A DNA stretch of 64,000 nt from Macrolepiota albuminosa. Its lineage: Eukaryota > Basidiomycota > Agaricomycetes > Agaricales > Agaricaceae. The DNA lies in NCBI GenBank assembly GCA_027475525.1, contig JAMWFC010000114.1, positions 62,001 to 126,000 on the forward strand. The letters run 5' to 3'. The translations under genes and the position numbers were made by a program. The notes under the pieces are model-generated. The model made no database searches, was not told the origin of the DNA, and saw nothing but the letters and a program-made list of their open reading frames with translations. How positions within the stretch are numbered: the first letter of the stretch is position 1; each line of letters begins with the position of its first letter. Positions 11,217 to 23,083 of the stretch are shown here, one piece after another.

Positions 11217-12088
11217 CACCGTCGAAAGCAAAAATGATGATGCATGACGTACCACTCAGCCTGCAAAATTTACCCCATATTGGCAGCAGCCCCAAAATCT
11301 GACAATCTTCTTTAAGATAGATAAGTAATTGACATTATTGTGTGCACATGTGCAATTGTCGACAGAACTTCAACATCGATCGAAGTGCGTCAATGAGAAG
11401 AGCCCAGGATTATAGCATACAAGTACAAAGTCAGAATGTGAATGTGAAAAGGATTGATACCAGTAAATGCAAATGCATGTATACAAGGCAAAATAATAAT
11501 GTTGATTTGTCCGGTGAGGCCCTTCATACTTTGTGCCGACCAATGTGATCATGATACAAATTGGGCTGTCACTGCGTATAACAGTTGTAATGAATGATTC
11601 AGTGTGGTGATTTCATCCAGGAAGTCCTCTCCTCCTAGATCGTATGTACCTTTCGTCTTCGTCGACACCTTGATGCCTTCCTGTTACCCAAAGATTTTGT
11701 AGTCATTTTTCAATATTGCGGAGAAGAGTCACATTTTAAGAAGTCGGAGTATGTTGCCCGCTGATGGAAGAGGGCCACTGCCAGTTCTTGGTGTAAACGC
11801 TTTTGAAGTGTTTTATAGAACTTTTTTAGTACATTATTCTCATTCATTATCATTTGTCGCTTGGCGCATGTAATGGAGGTTGCTCGTCAGGGTTTGACTC
11901 TGGTGTTGTGTCATCCAGGCTTTTCGTTGTAGCTGGCATCTGGGACATCAATAGTATGTTATATACGTCAATGAGACATGATACATTCTAAATCCTGCTT
12001 GAATAAATAGAAGTAGATTGTATCAGAATGAAGAGGGATAATTAAGTGTGTGTATGTACATGGTAACGGATTTGAAGAGAAAACCTCA
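11217..12088. other. Intergenic, no gene seen
   Basis: This interval lies between the start of the HECT-like gene and the stop of the DnaJ gene, both on the minus strand. It presumably holds the HECT-like promoter. Only short frames without family resemblance occur. Confidence 0.5.
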
Positions 12089-14348
12089 CTAAGTGGGAGG
12101 TGTCTTAATACCTGATGATGTCCCTTGTGCTTGCTCTTTCTCTAGTTGTTGCTTAATCATATCCTCGCGCTTCGCCTTAGCGACATCCGTCGTGCGCTTT
12201 TTAGATTTTGGCTGAGCTGCTTCAGCTACCATTCTGACGTGAATCAAACGTGATCAGTCAACCATGTTCACAAGTAAAAACAGCAGTGAACCGACCGCTC
12301 AAGCTCTCGACGCTCCTCATCAGACTCATCAGGAACAATGGACTTAAAGATTGCACCCGTTAAGAGTAGGGCCTAGAGAAAAACATTGAGCACATTTGAA
12401 TGACGGGAAATGAGAGATAATGGACCTTGGCTCGATTATAGAGAACAGCATCAGGTTGTCCAGGTTCTTTCAGGACACTATCAACTACCTGTCAGGGACG
12501 TAAGTTCTGGAATAGGTGTATGAACTGTATCTCTTCCGTACCTCACGAAGAACCTGAATGACTTCCAGACGAGCTCCACGCCAAGATGCGAGCATGATCT
12601 ACATGACTAGTTAGATCCATATGTATGATCGGGGAAAAGGTTCCACCTTGCCAGTGACGTCCATCTCCAGTGCTCGAAGCTCTTCTTCGCCAAGCTCGCC
12701 TTTGGCTTGTGCCTTCTCCATTTCCTGGGTTCGAAATATCAGAAGGCGCGTTACGTCAATCATGGACCCTTCGTAATACTGACCACCATCACATCACGAA
12801 CACTCAAGCTATGAGAAGACCAGGTAATGAAATACTGTCGGCCATATGATAATGAAGCTTACGCGCTCCCAATGACGCCCCAAACATCCTTGGCAAGGGT
12901 CCCCTTTTCCTTCAGCCGCGAGAAGAATCCCGGACTATACAGGAAGCTTGATTAGCGACAGAAAGATCAACGAAGAATAGGACTTGCATGCCCAAGAATT
13001 TCCGTGACTTCATGTATGATGATGCTTTCATCAGGTACACATTTCCAATCGTGTGAAGAAGCTAATTAATTCCCGATAAACTCGATGTAAACGTGTTCAG
13101 CATAGATCCAAGCAACTCACCTCCACACCGAAACTCTCTAGCTTTAGATCCTCCGCCTCCAGTCTCATCCTCTTCTCGAATGCAAGAGTCTCAGGGTCAT
13201 CCTTATCTCCAGGATGCTTCGCATCGACGAAGGGCCTCAAGCGCTCAATCATTCGTTGCGTCAGCATCGCAACGCGCGCTTCCATTACCTTACGCCTCTC
13301 CCTGTCCTGTTCACGAAGCTTCTCCTTTTGCTCCTGTACGATCTTGGCCTTCTGCCGCGCCGCCTCCCTTTGACGATCCTTCTGCCTCTCTTTCTCGGGC
13401 GGCGGCGACGTAGAGGACGCTATTTCACTAGAGACGACAAGCGAAGACGATGTCGGGGGATCGGGATGAACAGCGGAAGGAGCGTGAGGAGTAGCATGAG
13501 TCGGCGATGGGGGCGTGGTGGCAGAAGGCGATGACAAGCCTGATGTCTTCTTGCTCTCGGTGTTGTGGGGGGTATTGGCTACGGGCGGCGTTGTGGGTTT
13601 CGACTGGATGTCGGCGTTCATTGCTCGCTCGATTTCTTGCTTCTCTTCCTCGCTCATCATGGTTGCAGCAGTAGATGTCATGTCTCTCATAATAGATATT
13701 TCTCCAATCTGCACGCGAGTTAGCACGATTCCTCGGATTGAAGAGAGCAAACGCACATAATCATGAAACCTCTCTCCTCCAAAAACATTAGCAAAGAAAC
13801 CCGCAGCATCCTCCATACTAATTGGGGCTTCCTTGTCCACCTGATATAGTACAGAGCTCAGCATAAATATAGCTTCTTAGCATATAAAGTAGTAGATATA
13901 TACCATGGATTTTCCATTTTTGTCGTAGACGGCTCGCAGATTCTGACGGAAGAGTTAATACGGCGTCGAAGGATGAGGCAATTCAAGAAATACAGGATCT
14001 GATAGAACTTGATAGGCTTTGCTAACGATGTACCGTAATTTTGTCAAAACTTCTCATGAACTGCCAGCCTCTGGACTTGCCTGATTTCCTTGAACTTTTC
14101 CTCGGCTTCAGGAGAGGGGTTCTTGTCTGGATGATACTACCGTCCGAAGCTTTAGTACAAACCAAGTAGGTATATAGATTCTTCTCTCCACCTTCATAGC
14201 TTGCCTTCTGTACGCCTTCTTAAGCTCCGTATCATTGGCATCAACTGCCACACCAAGCTATTCGTTCTGTGGCTCAGAGTCGACGTCTTGATCGTTAAAG
14301 GCACAGCACGCGTACCATTTCATAGTATTCAGTCTCAGCTGGAGCCAT
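12089..14348 (-). CDS. DnaJ (Hsp40) co-chaperone with DnaJ-X domain, 15 exons, 494 aa
   Basis: It stimulates an Hsp70 ATPase through its J domain. Exons: 14348-14316, 14257-14192, 14136-14081, 14021-13994, 13942-13904, 13840-13757, 13708-13121, 13061-12988, 12934-12863, 12808-12784, 12724-12647, 12598-12542, 12488-12426, 12372-12296, 12233-12089; phases close. The J domain is at the N-terminus (TEYYEMLGV, KKAYRRQAMK, then the HPD motif in YHPDKNPSP, YQVLSDP). Next come FFANVFGGERF, a Ser/Thr/Pro-rich linker, a long charged coiled coil (residues about 200-270) and the DnaJ-X signature FLGIPGFFSRLKEKG with WGVIGSA. The tail is Lys-rich. This is the architecture of the yeast Caj1/Djp1 type, linked to protein targeting to organelles. 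Two introns (14080-14022 and 12987-12935) use GC donors. Confidence 0.92.
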
Positions 14349-14501
14349 CTTGAGGGGATAGTGAAATAGAGAATATAATAGACAGAAAGTAGGAGATCGT
14401 AAATGGTCGTTGCCTCGGTCTTGTCGCGTCAGGACTCAGAAATCACTGCTGACGTAATTTACGGTTGAAGTGCGACTTATATAGCGATGGACAATAGACC
14501 T

Positions 14502-14896
14502 CACTGCTGGGGCCAGAAACTGTTTCTCATGGTAAAGTGGACAAAGAGACCTGTTGTCTGTTTCTTGGCCATTTTTTTCCATAAGAAGAGACGCTTTCCT
14601 GGCCACACTACCCCACTCTAGCCACACTACTGGTACTCAATAGTGTTTTCTCTGTAAATACTGAAAAAGAAAGATGTTATTCCATTTCCAATGCAATTTC
14701 TGAGGGAAATGTATTCAACAAAGAATCTGTTTTTGATGGGAAAAGGATCAAAGAAACCTGTCATCTGTTTCTTGGCCAAAAGGCAAATTTCCTTTGTGTG
14801 AAAGCTCTTTCCATTAGAAATTGAAACATTGAAAATGGGATAACAGATTTACTTTTCACCTTTGCGAAGGAAACACAACTGGCTGCCAGCAGTGAA
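14502..14896. mobile_element. Decayed CACTG-ended MITE
   Basis: The left end starts CACTGCTGGGGCCAG and the right end finishes CTGGCTGCCAGCAGTG, an imperfect inverted repeat. Inside, CTGTTTCTTGGCC occurs twice. The ends match the better preserved element at 57106-58035. Flanks show no clear 3-bp duplication (CCT on the left, AAG on the right), so the copy is old or one end is eroded. No transposase frame is present. Confidence 0.6.
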
Positions 14897-15359
14897 GTGA
14901 AGACACTCATCATTTGAACACCTCAATAGGAGAAGCTTGCCACACTACGTTCAAGACACACAATATGATACTAATCTAACTGAATAATGACCACGATCCC
15001 ACTTGGCCGAAATACATTAGAGTCAAACCAGCAAAGTCCGTGGAAAGCGGATGCCTTGTCGAAGCTAGGTTAGAAAGCGCATCGTCTGAATTCATAACCG
15101 GTGACCCAAGCAGCACCAAAAGTTGGGACACAAGCTAATTTTCAAGGCTGACGCTGAAATTGATTAGAAACCGATAGTATAGATATTGATGTGGTTCGAA
15201 CGACATGCAGTGTTACAACAACTAATAACGGATGTGCGAGTCAAGCATATAGTGTGCCGTGGATGATAGATTGCTGACCTCTACTGTGGAATCACGTTGA
15301 TGAATAAGGATAGTATGGTGGGTATCGCAAATGAAAGCCGAACTACGGCTGTACGTCGA
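14897..15359. other. Intergenic, no gene seen
   Basis: No supported feature. This is the 3' flank of the Ser/Thr-rich protein gene. Confidence 0.45.
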
Positions 15360-16149
15360 TCACGCTTCTGATAATACAGAAAAACGTACGGCCTTCTTTG
15401 GCGTCTGTACCTCTGTACTAGTGCGTGGTGATGGGGAGAAAGAAGAAAATACAGATGGCGGGGCCGAAGATATTCGCGTCCGTGGCAAAAATCGCGCCAT
15501 TCGGACTTTGATAGATGACATGGGTGTAGTGCGTGTTTTTGACGATGGATTGGTCGAGGCTAAAGTGGAAGACGATGCGGACGCTGGCACATCCTCCGCT
15601 AATGTCGCAGGACTGGAAGAGGTTTGTTTGAGTGATGGACGTGCGGGTGGCGGCGGGAGAACGCGACGAGATTGGGGTACTGGAAGGTGTCCTGTATTGA
15701 GGGGTCGCAGATGAGGGGTGCGTGAAGTATGTAGTCCCATGGCTATTTGCTCAATGGTAGGTCGTGAAGCGGTGGAATCGCGGTAACGGGTAGACGTCGG
15801 TAGGCTTCGCTCGGCAGGGGTTGAGATCATGCCATATGCACTTGTATTCTGGACAAAAATACAAGTCAGAACCGCATAAAACCCATTCAACAACAGTAAA
15901 ACTAACTGAGGACTCTTGACCCCTTTTCTTGGGAAACGACCCTATCGACCGGCGCACGGTAGTCATAATTCGTGACGAAGTTTTGAAACTACTGATCGAT
16001 GATGACTCAGCGTGAGAGTACTGAATCTGCTCTGTAGAGGATGCAACATAAGAATTTCCTGCCTGAGCTGTCAAGGTACTCTTAGTCGAAGTCGATGACA
16101 CGGTACGCCTGTGACCTGCAGACCAGGCAGACGAGTCCTTTGCAGGCAT
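15360..16149 (-). CDS. Hypothetical Ser/Thr-rich protein, 2 exons, 243 aa
   Basis: Exons 16149-15907 and 15848-15360 join in phase across a 58-nt intron with a GTTAGT donor. The ATG at 16149 begins MPAKDSSAWSAG. The protein is low in complexity, rich in Ser, Thr, Pro and Arg, with a PPPPARP stretch and several RxxS/SxxR sites, and has no membrane segment or recognisable domain. It may be a disordered, phosphorylated protein. I do not recognise a family. A long plus-strand frame over the same DNA (15331-15714) is a shadow. Confidence 0.55.
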
Positions 16150-19100
16150 GATGGAGGCCAATCCAAGGATTTCACAAGCTAGTCAAGGCGACGAGGACAG
16201 CGATTGCACTAAGCAGCAGCAGGACAGCAAGCTGTACACGAGTCGAAACGGCATCTAATATTTGGGGGAACATGCCATGACTGTTATGTACTGACTAGTT
16301 CGGCAATGACCGATTGCGAGGGAACCCTGGTGGCTGTTCACACTCGGGTCTCAGCCCGACAAATTTTTGACTGATCATTGGATGTATTTATGAAGCGCTG
16401 GCAGGCGTCTCAGAGGTATTGAACGAGGTTTCTCCCAAATTCTTACTCTGTATCAGACCTTAACTTGATTTTGACAAGTTATCGAGTGATCATCATTGGT
16501 ATACTCCGTCCTACTGGTCAATTTGACGGGGTTTGACCTGTCAATCTCTCCCGTTGTGAACAGTTCTGTACCCTGTGACATCAACTTCCCATATCAACAA
16601 GTTACTAGATAATCAATGGGCCCGAGTGTTCTTATGATCCTGAGATGGTCTCGAACGTTTCGAATCTTCGCCGTTTATTGGACAAAATCGACACGTCACC
16701 CACCGAAGAATAGCCGGAAAGCCACCTTGTTGACCATCGATGACTCTTGGTGTCCCGTAATATGTATGTTACACTGGTATGTTACACTGAACTGAAAGAA
16801 ACCCAATCCGATACAGGATCCCGTGAAGACCGAGTTGTTCATCCGGTACGGGTAAAACGTGCGCGTGATGGAGCGATAGGAACAATATTTGGCCAACCAC
16901 CTCTAACAAGAGAAAAAGACAATCACAAGGAAATTGGAAAGAAAAACACGCATGGGAAGTTCATATCAAGACCAGGTGACAAGGTCACATACCATCGAAT
17001 TTTCTCCATTATCGAGTGAGCGCGTGACTTTACCTGAGGGAAAGCTCGCCTGTTCTTCCATATGGTATGGTCCGCGCAGATCGATCTCAAATCATGCCCA
17101 CGAGGCACAATACCACAAGGGCCGCTTTGTTTGCGTTAGTCTAGATTTGGTGTTTTATACTTTATTTTAATTGGTTCATTTACACATGTGCTCTTTCGAT
17201 CGATGAATCAATGGATAGAGTTCACCACAGAATAATTGAATCCGCTCTTCGTGCCTATCTTACAAATGTTTAGCCTTTTTTTTTCTCGTTGAACTCTTCG
17301 ATGTTCGATCTATGGCCGCTAGTGTGCTTAGTGAATGCACGTTACGTGATCTCTATACACCCTCAGCCACATAGTCTTCTGCCGTGCTAGTAGTGCACCA
17401 ATGAAAGTATTTAAGCACACAGCGTGTCTATATCACGATACAACCTTCTGTGTACGATGTGCACCTGTTTGACGACACCATTTTTTGAGGGCCGTAAGAA
17501 ATTATGACTTCCATGTTATCTGGATGGATAAAGAAGTGTCAAAGGTGAGGTTAAATGTCACTTGGCAAGCTCCTTCAGGGACTTATAGGTACCAATACCT
17601 CCAATGTCGAAGGAATCACTGCTAAATATGGCTTGTTGTGGTAGAAATCTATTGTATTTGACTCAGAGGGTACTGGGAGACATAGTAGTGCTATATATTA
17701 CCTGACTCCAGGTAACCTTTACCCAAAATATGTTCTAGTTGTTGTTGAGCCCCTTGAGGACAGTGGAAGCAACTTTGATGCATAGAGCAAAGTCCATAAT
17801 TTTTATACAAGTATAAGCTATGGTGAGCTGATGCAAAGCAGTAGTATGAACAATTGCCAGAGTTGAGAGGAATAAGGGTGGGCTAGGCTCAAAGTTGAGT
17901 GTATATGTGAGGGGGAGAAGGATGAGGTATGTTTGCCTGCATAGAATAGAGTATGTTGAGAAAGGTTTCTGCATCTCTCCATATTCAGAGCTTAACCATA
18001 TTTCCTTTTTTATCTTCCATACTTACTAATACTACAATTTCCATCTAGACATACCTTAGTTGCTTACTATTATTTGTGGTCACTTCTGAGATGTGTACTT
18101 AGAATATTTCATTCTTAATTCACTACTAATCTAGTTCTTTACTTACTCTATAAGTAACAGCTTATGGGCTCCATTTCTTCAATTAATAATAATAAGAAGA
18201 AATTACTATGACCATAAAAGACCCTTATAATTCAAAAAAACCTAGTGTCTGTCAAGCACTAGCTCAATGCTTTTACTGTTCTCACTTCTTGAACTAAAAG
18301 TGTAAAAGTCATGAAAATTACGCTAGTTGGAAAATTAACATGATTGCCCATGGAAAGCTTTGAAGGCTATATATTTAACTGCTAGGAGAACAAAATTCTT
18401 GTGCATTGCGACCTAAAGAAGATGACAAGTCAATAGCTAAAAGAAAGATAAGTTGACTTTCTTTCTATATTGATGCAACAGACCCCATATATTTGCAAAC
18501 CCAAAATAAGCTTGAATACAAACTCTGCAAAAGCATAGCTCTGGTGTCAATCTTGATGGGACCTCACATGAAGCATGGACATGCCCAAATAAGTAGTATG
18601 GAGTTGAAAGTCAGAATCTGCATAATATGAGAGAATGTGAGTTATCCAAGTGCAGTTATGTCAATAGAAGTGTTGAGGGTTATTTATTGGACTACTGTAA
18701 GTGTGACCAATCTGATTGCTGAAATAAAAAAAAATAAATTTTTCTCATTCTACCCTGACCAAATGAATTATATATGTACAATGCAAAGATATACACACTC
18801 TCAGTCAAATACTCATAGAATTGAGGGTGAGTAGCTTTACATATGCATACAAAAAGACTAAAATACCTACTTTATCATAGATATATAACTTTTGTTGTGT
18901 ATATTTATAAATCTATAAGTCAGATTGTAACAAGAAGTAAGGTAGCTGGAGAAGGAGGTCATACTGAAAAAATGTGAAAATGTGAGAGCAGATGTTATAG
19001 ATGAGAGGTTTATTGTCAAGTTGCTGGATTCTTTCTCAGAGTTGTGAGATTCAATCATCTCAACAATGAGAAACAAATCTGATTAAACATTTTTCAGACT

Positions 19101-20309
19101 CTGATGTTGGCCAACCATCAAGAGAGTGCAAGTTTTACTGCCCTTGAAACAAGCAATGTTGTTATTTGAGTCATTTACATATAATTCCTTTTGCCAAGCA
19201 GCTATCATGCTTAACATTTAAGTAATAATGGAGTTTTTCTATGACAAACAGTCTGATATTGTATCTTAGCATCTGACATTGCTTAGTGACAGATTTAGAC
19301 ATGACTGAATAGCAAGACTATGTACCATAGTACTAAATAGTTTAATTAATAGTGTTTTACTTACATTCTTACAAGTTCACCTAGCTTCTTGGCAATGGCA
19401 ATCTTTTTTACTGTATACAATGACAGCTAAAATCTTTCCAATGTTTGGTATTTTTGAAAAGATCACTCAATATCAAATCAAATCAACTAGCTAAATTTTT
19501 CAAAATTGTACTCTAGCAATATGGCTGCATTTGACACTGGTTTCAAGCTGTACAATGAGCCATAGTATGAGACATAACCATTTAAAGTTGATGGCCCATT
19601 GAAAAGGTTTTGCTGCTAAGTATTTACAAATCAAATATTCATTATTTCTAGCCAAGCCTTCTAACAATTGGATTCTTTCTTTTCAGTATAAATACTTGAC
19701 TTGTTGTGATTACATACCTCAAACTCTATTTATTCACTTCACAGTCCAGATTTTCTTTTGGTACCCTCTTAGAATTGCTAAGGTTTTATCTCATGTTGCA
19801 CTCACTTTCATTCTCTACCTTGACTTTATATGCTCCCAGACTTTGCTATCACTCTAGGCATCTTAGCGCCTTGCAGCTATGGCTTGGCATTAGCACTTAG
19901 ATCTCCTAAGCAACTATTTTCATTTATCACTTCTACATTGTTGCTAACATTAAAAGATTTCTCTATGCTTTTAGTGCTTGTTACTTACCACTGGTTATCT
20001 AGCACCTGATCACCAGCCCTTCATGGCTTATACCACCTTCTCATTGTCACCAGCATGTTCTCTGGGACCTGCCTGTGTTAGGTGGCAACTCAAGGCAATT
20101 ATATTTTCTTTATTTCCGTGCACTTAGTTAATTATCCAGATACATGCCATTTATTATAGACTGTAAAAGCCACTGTGGTCTGATTCCACTTGCCTGTTAC
20201 ATTATCAAAACTTCGAAATATGAATGAGCATACTGGAATTCTACAAAGATGTGTACGGTAGAGAAAAAGATTCCGGGTCTGTATTGATGTTCAACATTGA
20301 ACGAATTCG
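16150..20309. other. AT-rich gene-poor interval
   Basis: About 4.2 kb with no exon chain I could support on either strand. From about 17.9 kb on it is clearly AT-rich with short frames only. It contains one member of a two-copy repeat family at about 17580-17760. It may be degraded repeat DNA; no terminal repeats or transposase motif were seen. Confidence 0.55.
17580..17760. repeat. Dispersed repeat, copy 1 (MITE-like)
   Basis: It contains GCTAAATATGGCTTGTTGTGG and GACTCAGAGGGT, both also found (with changes) at 32190-32270. Its right end, CCCAAAATATGTTCTAGTTG, is the reverse complement of the start of the 32.1-kb copy. Similar arms in opposite orientation suggest a foldback or MITE family with long terminal inverted repeats. 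Neither copy is complete. Confidence 0.5.
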
Positions 20310-22205
20310 CTATTGTTCTACAGAATCCGCGTTCTCCTCGTCATCCGAATCATCGAGTGGAATGAAGCGCCTTCCTTCCTTCTAGGAGTCATAACTCTAA
20401 GTTGATATTCGACAATGAGACAGGGACTCACGCGCGGAGATCGTCGCTCTCTAACGTTGACCTGTTGCCTCGTAAGCATGAAGGTTGACGCTGTGTTATG
20501 CGCCAGGAGTGATTTTCTAGGCCGACCAGGTAAAAGTGAATTCGCCTGCCCATGAGATCGTAGTGCAGGAGTATTTGGGGGTTGGCCCGTGGATACTTCA
20601 TGCGCGGCTGTTTGAGTAGGAGATTGAGAACTGTTCTTATTTGGGCCTGGTAAGCATTGAGTCGGATAGCATCCTGGCCCGATGAGGAAAGGCTTGTTAT
20701 TTTCATGAGGCACAATTAAACCATCGTAAATGAAGCTTCTGGCAGGAGCCATTCCAGACTGAGGGGAAGAAGACAAGGTAGAAGGCTTGGAAAACTGTCT
20801 CCGATTTTCTTCTCTTGATTTGTGGGCAGTAAACCACAAGCGGCGTGTTAAAGCACGAGAGGCAGGCACAGAAGGCCGCGTCAATCCAGAAGACGGAGTA
20901 GCGAAACCACTTGATGAGGACATAGGCGGAGGATGGAACGTATCGTTGGATTGTATTTTCGGCGAGCCCTTCCTGAGCTCAGTATTCTTCAAGGACACGG
21001 AATTGGTGCGCGGGATAAGAGGTTGTCGCTTAGAAGACCGAACAAAGCTCGGACGAGTGGACGGAGAAGACGAAGTACCGGTATGAACAACTTGCTTCAT
21101 AATTGGAGTCTGATGATGCACGACAGACCGAGGGCTGGGTACAGTTGTGGTTTCTTGCCGCAGGAATCTAGAGGGCGAAGTAGAAACGGGTAGCACAGGG
21201 CCACGCAGTGAGGAACCGAACTCTCCTGAGCAAGTATTTATGACAACCGCTGGGACGGCTATTCCTGTACAGGGAGTTGTATTATTGATCCGTGCTTTCT
21301 TGCGGTTCGAGGGTGACACTGAATTATCCGAATCAAAGGTAGCGCTTGATCGTTTGCTTCTGCGTCTTTGTACGGCGGGAATTGAGTCATCACAGCACTG
21401 ATCTGGAGGTTGTCTTTGAGTCATAGGCAGTACCACTGGCTTATTGAGTATGTCAGTTATCTTATTTCGAGCAGATTCAATATGGAGCGGTATGGCTTGT
21501 AACAGGGGTAAAACTGGCATAAGAGCAGCAAGCATCGTTCCATGTTGCTCTTGCAATGATTGTATGGCCTGGGATTGAAGCTGTAGCATCTGTGAATGTG
21601 TCTGGTTGAACTGACAGGACCACGTCAATAATGCGACAAAAATGACTCCGATTAAGAGCATACAGAGTGTATTGCGTCCAATCGTTTGTCTAATGCTTCT
21701 AGATGCGCAATCAGGTCCTTAGAAAGCCGTTCTACTTGCTCATTTTGTGCCGGGACGCCAAGAGATTTCTGGATTTGAGTTTGACTACGATTCACTGGAA
21801 CACGGATGAGTGCGCGCATATATTCACATAGGCAGAGATCCTAGATGAGCGAAAACAAGACGACGGACCGAGATCAACCAGTTCTTCGGTCAAAGTATCG
21901 TGTTCACGATGAAAGAGGGTATTAACAAGTGATATTTCTCGTTTGGTCTCGTCTATTTTGCTAAATAGCTTATCAGCTCTCTCAGAGAATCGATCGAGAT
22001 GAGCTTGGGTATCATGGAGAAGTATCCTCATAGAGGTTCCGTTCTTGTCTAGAGGAGTGATGGGTGGCAAGACAGGCCCTAAGTTTGGTGACTGTCCTCG
22101 TATGGTGTCCTTTCTGAGTAGATGCGCCCATAGACTTGCTGATGCTGGTGCTTTTGGTGGTATTCCATAGTTCTTTCCAGGTTCGAGAGCTGTTTCCTGG
22201 TTCAT
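20310..22205 (-). CDS. Coiled-coil nuclear-type protein of unknown function, 4 exons, 572 aa
   Basis: Exons 22205-21869, 21794-21664, 21610-20432 and 20381-20310 join in phase. Residues about 60-215 form a long predicted coiled coil (ERADKLFSKIDETKREI, QVERLSKDLIAHLEALDKR, MLQLQSQAIQSLQEQ). Two thirds of the protein after that is Ser/Pro/Arg-rich and probably disordered, with basic clusters (RRRSKRSS, NRKKAR) that could be nuclear signals. The last 15 residues read FIPLDDSDDEE…, a good match to a phospho-type SUMO-interacting motif, and appear only if the last intron (20431-20382) is removed. The gene is divergent from TOR with 878 bp between the starts. A coiled coil plus disordered tail is seen in meiotic axis or Mer2-like proteins, but nothing here proves that. 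Confidence 0.65.
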
Positions 22206-23083
22206 CGTCGAAAATCAAGAAAACGCCAGTACTTAAGTAGATTAAAGACGAAAGGACAAGTTTTCATTGAGCCACTCCCCAAGTTGTTTGTCCATCAGAA
22301 CCTTAACTGATTGAAGCATCGGCATTGCCCGTTGAAGAAGCATACCGCCATAAGTTGATGGGAATGCCCAGATAGGAAAAGCCGATGCGCTGAGGGGCGG
22401 GAAGTTGGGGCTATAATTTGTATTGTTATATCAATAAGATGTAAGCGCCTGCCCAGACATGCAAAATGGCCATGAATGTTCAATATGATATAAATTGGAT
22501 TATCAACATCGTACTTCCTTAGGACTACATACTCATCATTCCGTGATAGGGTTCTAACATACTATAACATTAATTATTTTACTAGCAGAAATATATAGAT
22601 TCAAGTGATCGGGTATGGTCCCAAGACGGTCTAGAGGCAGCATGAGATGGTTTTTAAGTCGAATGTCTCAACTCCATTGACCTAGACTCGCAGATTACGT
22701 CATACCACCACTTGCCACTGAAGCCAAACTGGATGAGTCCAACATATAAATGTCAGTTTGATCATACGAGGTATGATGCTGCGCGTGGGCAACGTTAACG
22801 TTAACGGCATTCGTTCCAAATAATGATATACGCATTACCGTTTTCACTATGACAAACACCCAACTTTCCTGCAATGGATAAGACAATTCTTTCCCCAATA
22901 TATTAATCCTACGGTATCTTGTTAATACCAGTATCTAAATCACCTAAACTGACTTTTTGGATGAGCAAATTGGTATGTAGTAAGGAAGGCTGACCGTGAG
23001 AACATTGCCTTCAAGGCGCGTCGAAAATCCCGAGTTTCAAGTTGTGCCACCGCGGTGCACACTGACGACACTTCACGGGCACC
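22206..23083. promoter_or_regulatory. Shared intergenic region between coiled-coil gene and TOR
   Basis: The two genes point away from each other, so both promoters must lie in these 878 bp. No TATA-type box or conserved site could be singled out with confidence. Confidence 0.4.

Noticed and set aside
15331..15714. 127-codon plus-strand frame
   Set aside because: It is antisense to the two-exon Ser/Thr-rich gene and shows only composition-driven text.
17900..20300. Possible centromere or subtelomere from AT-richness
   Set aside because: No tandem satellite, no telomere repeat, and ordinary genes lie on both sides.
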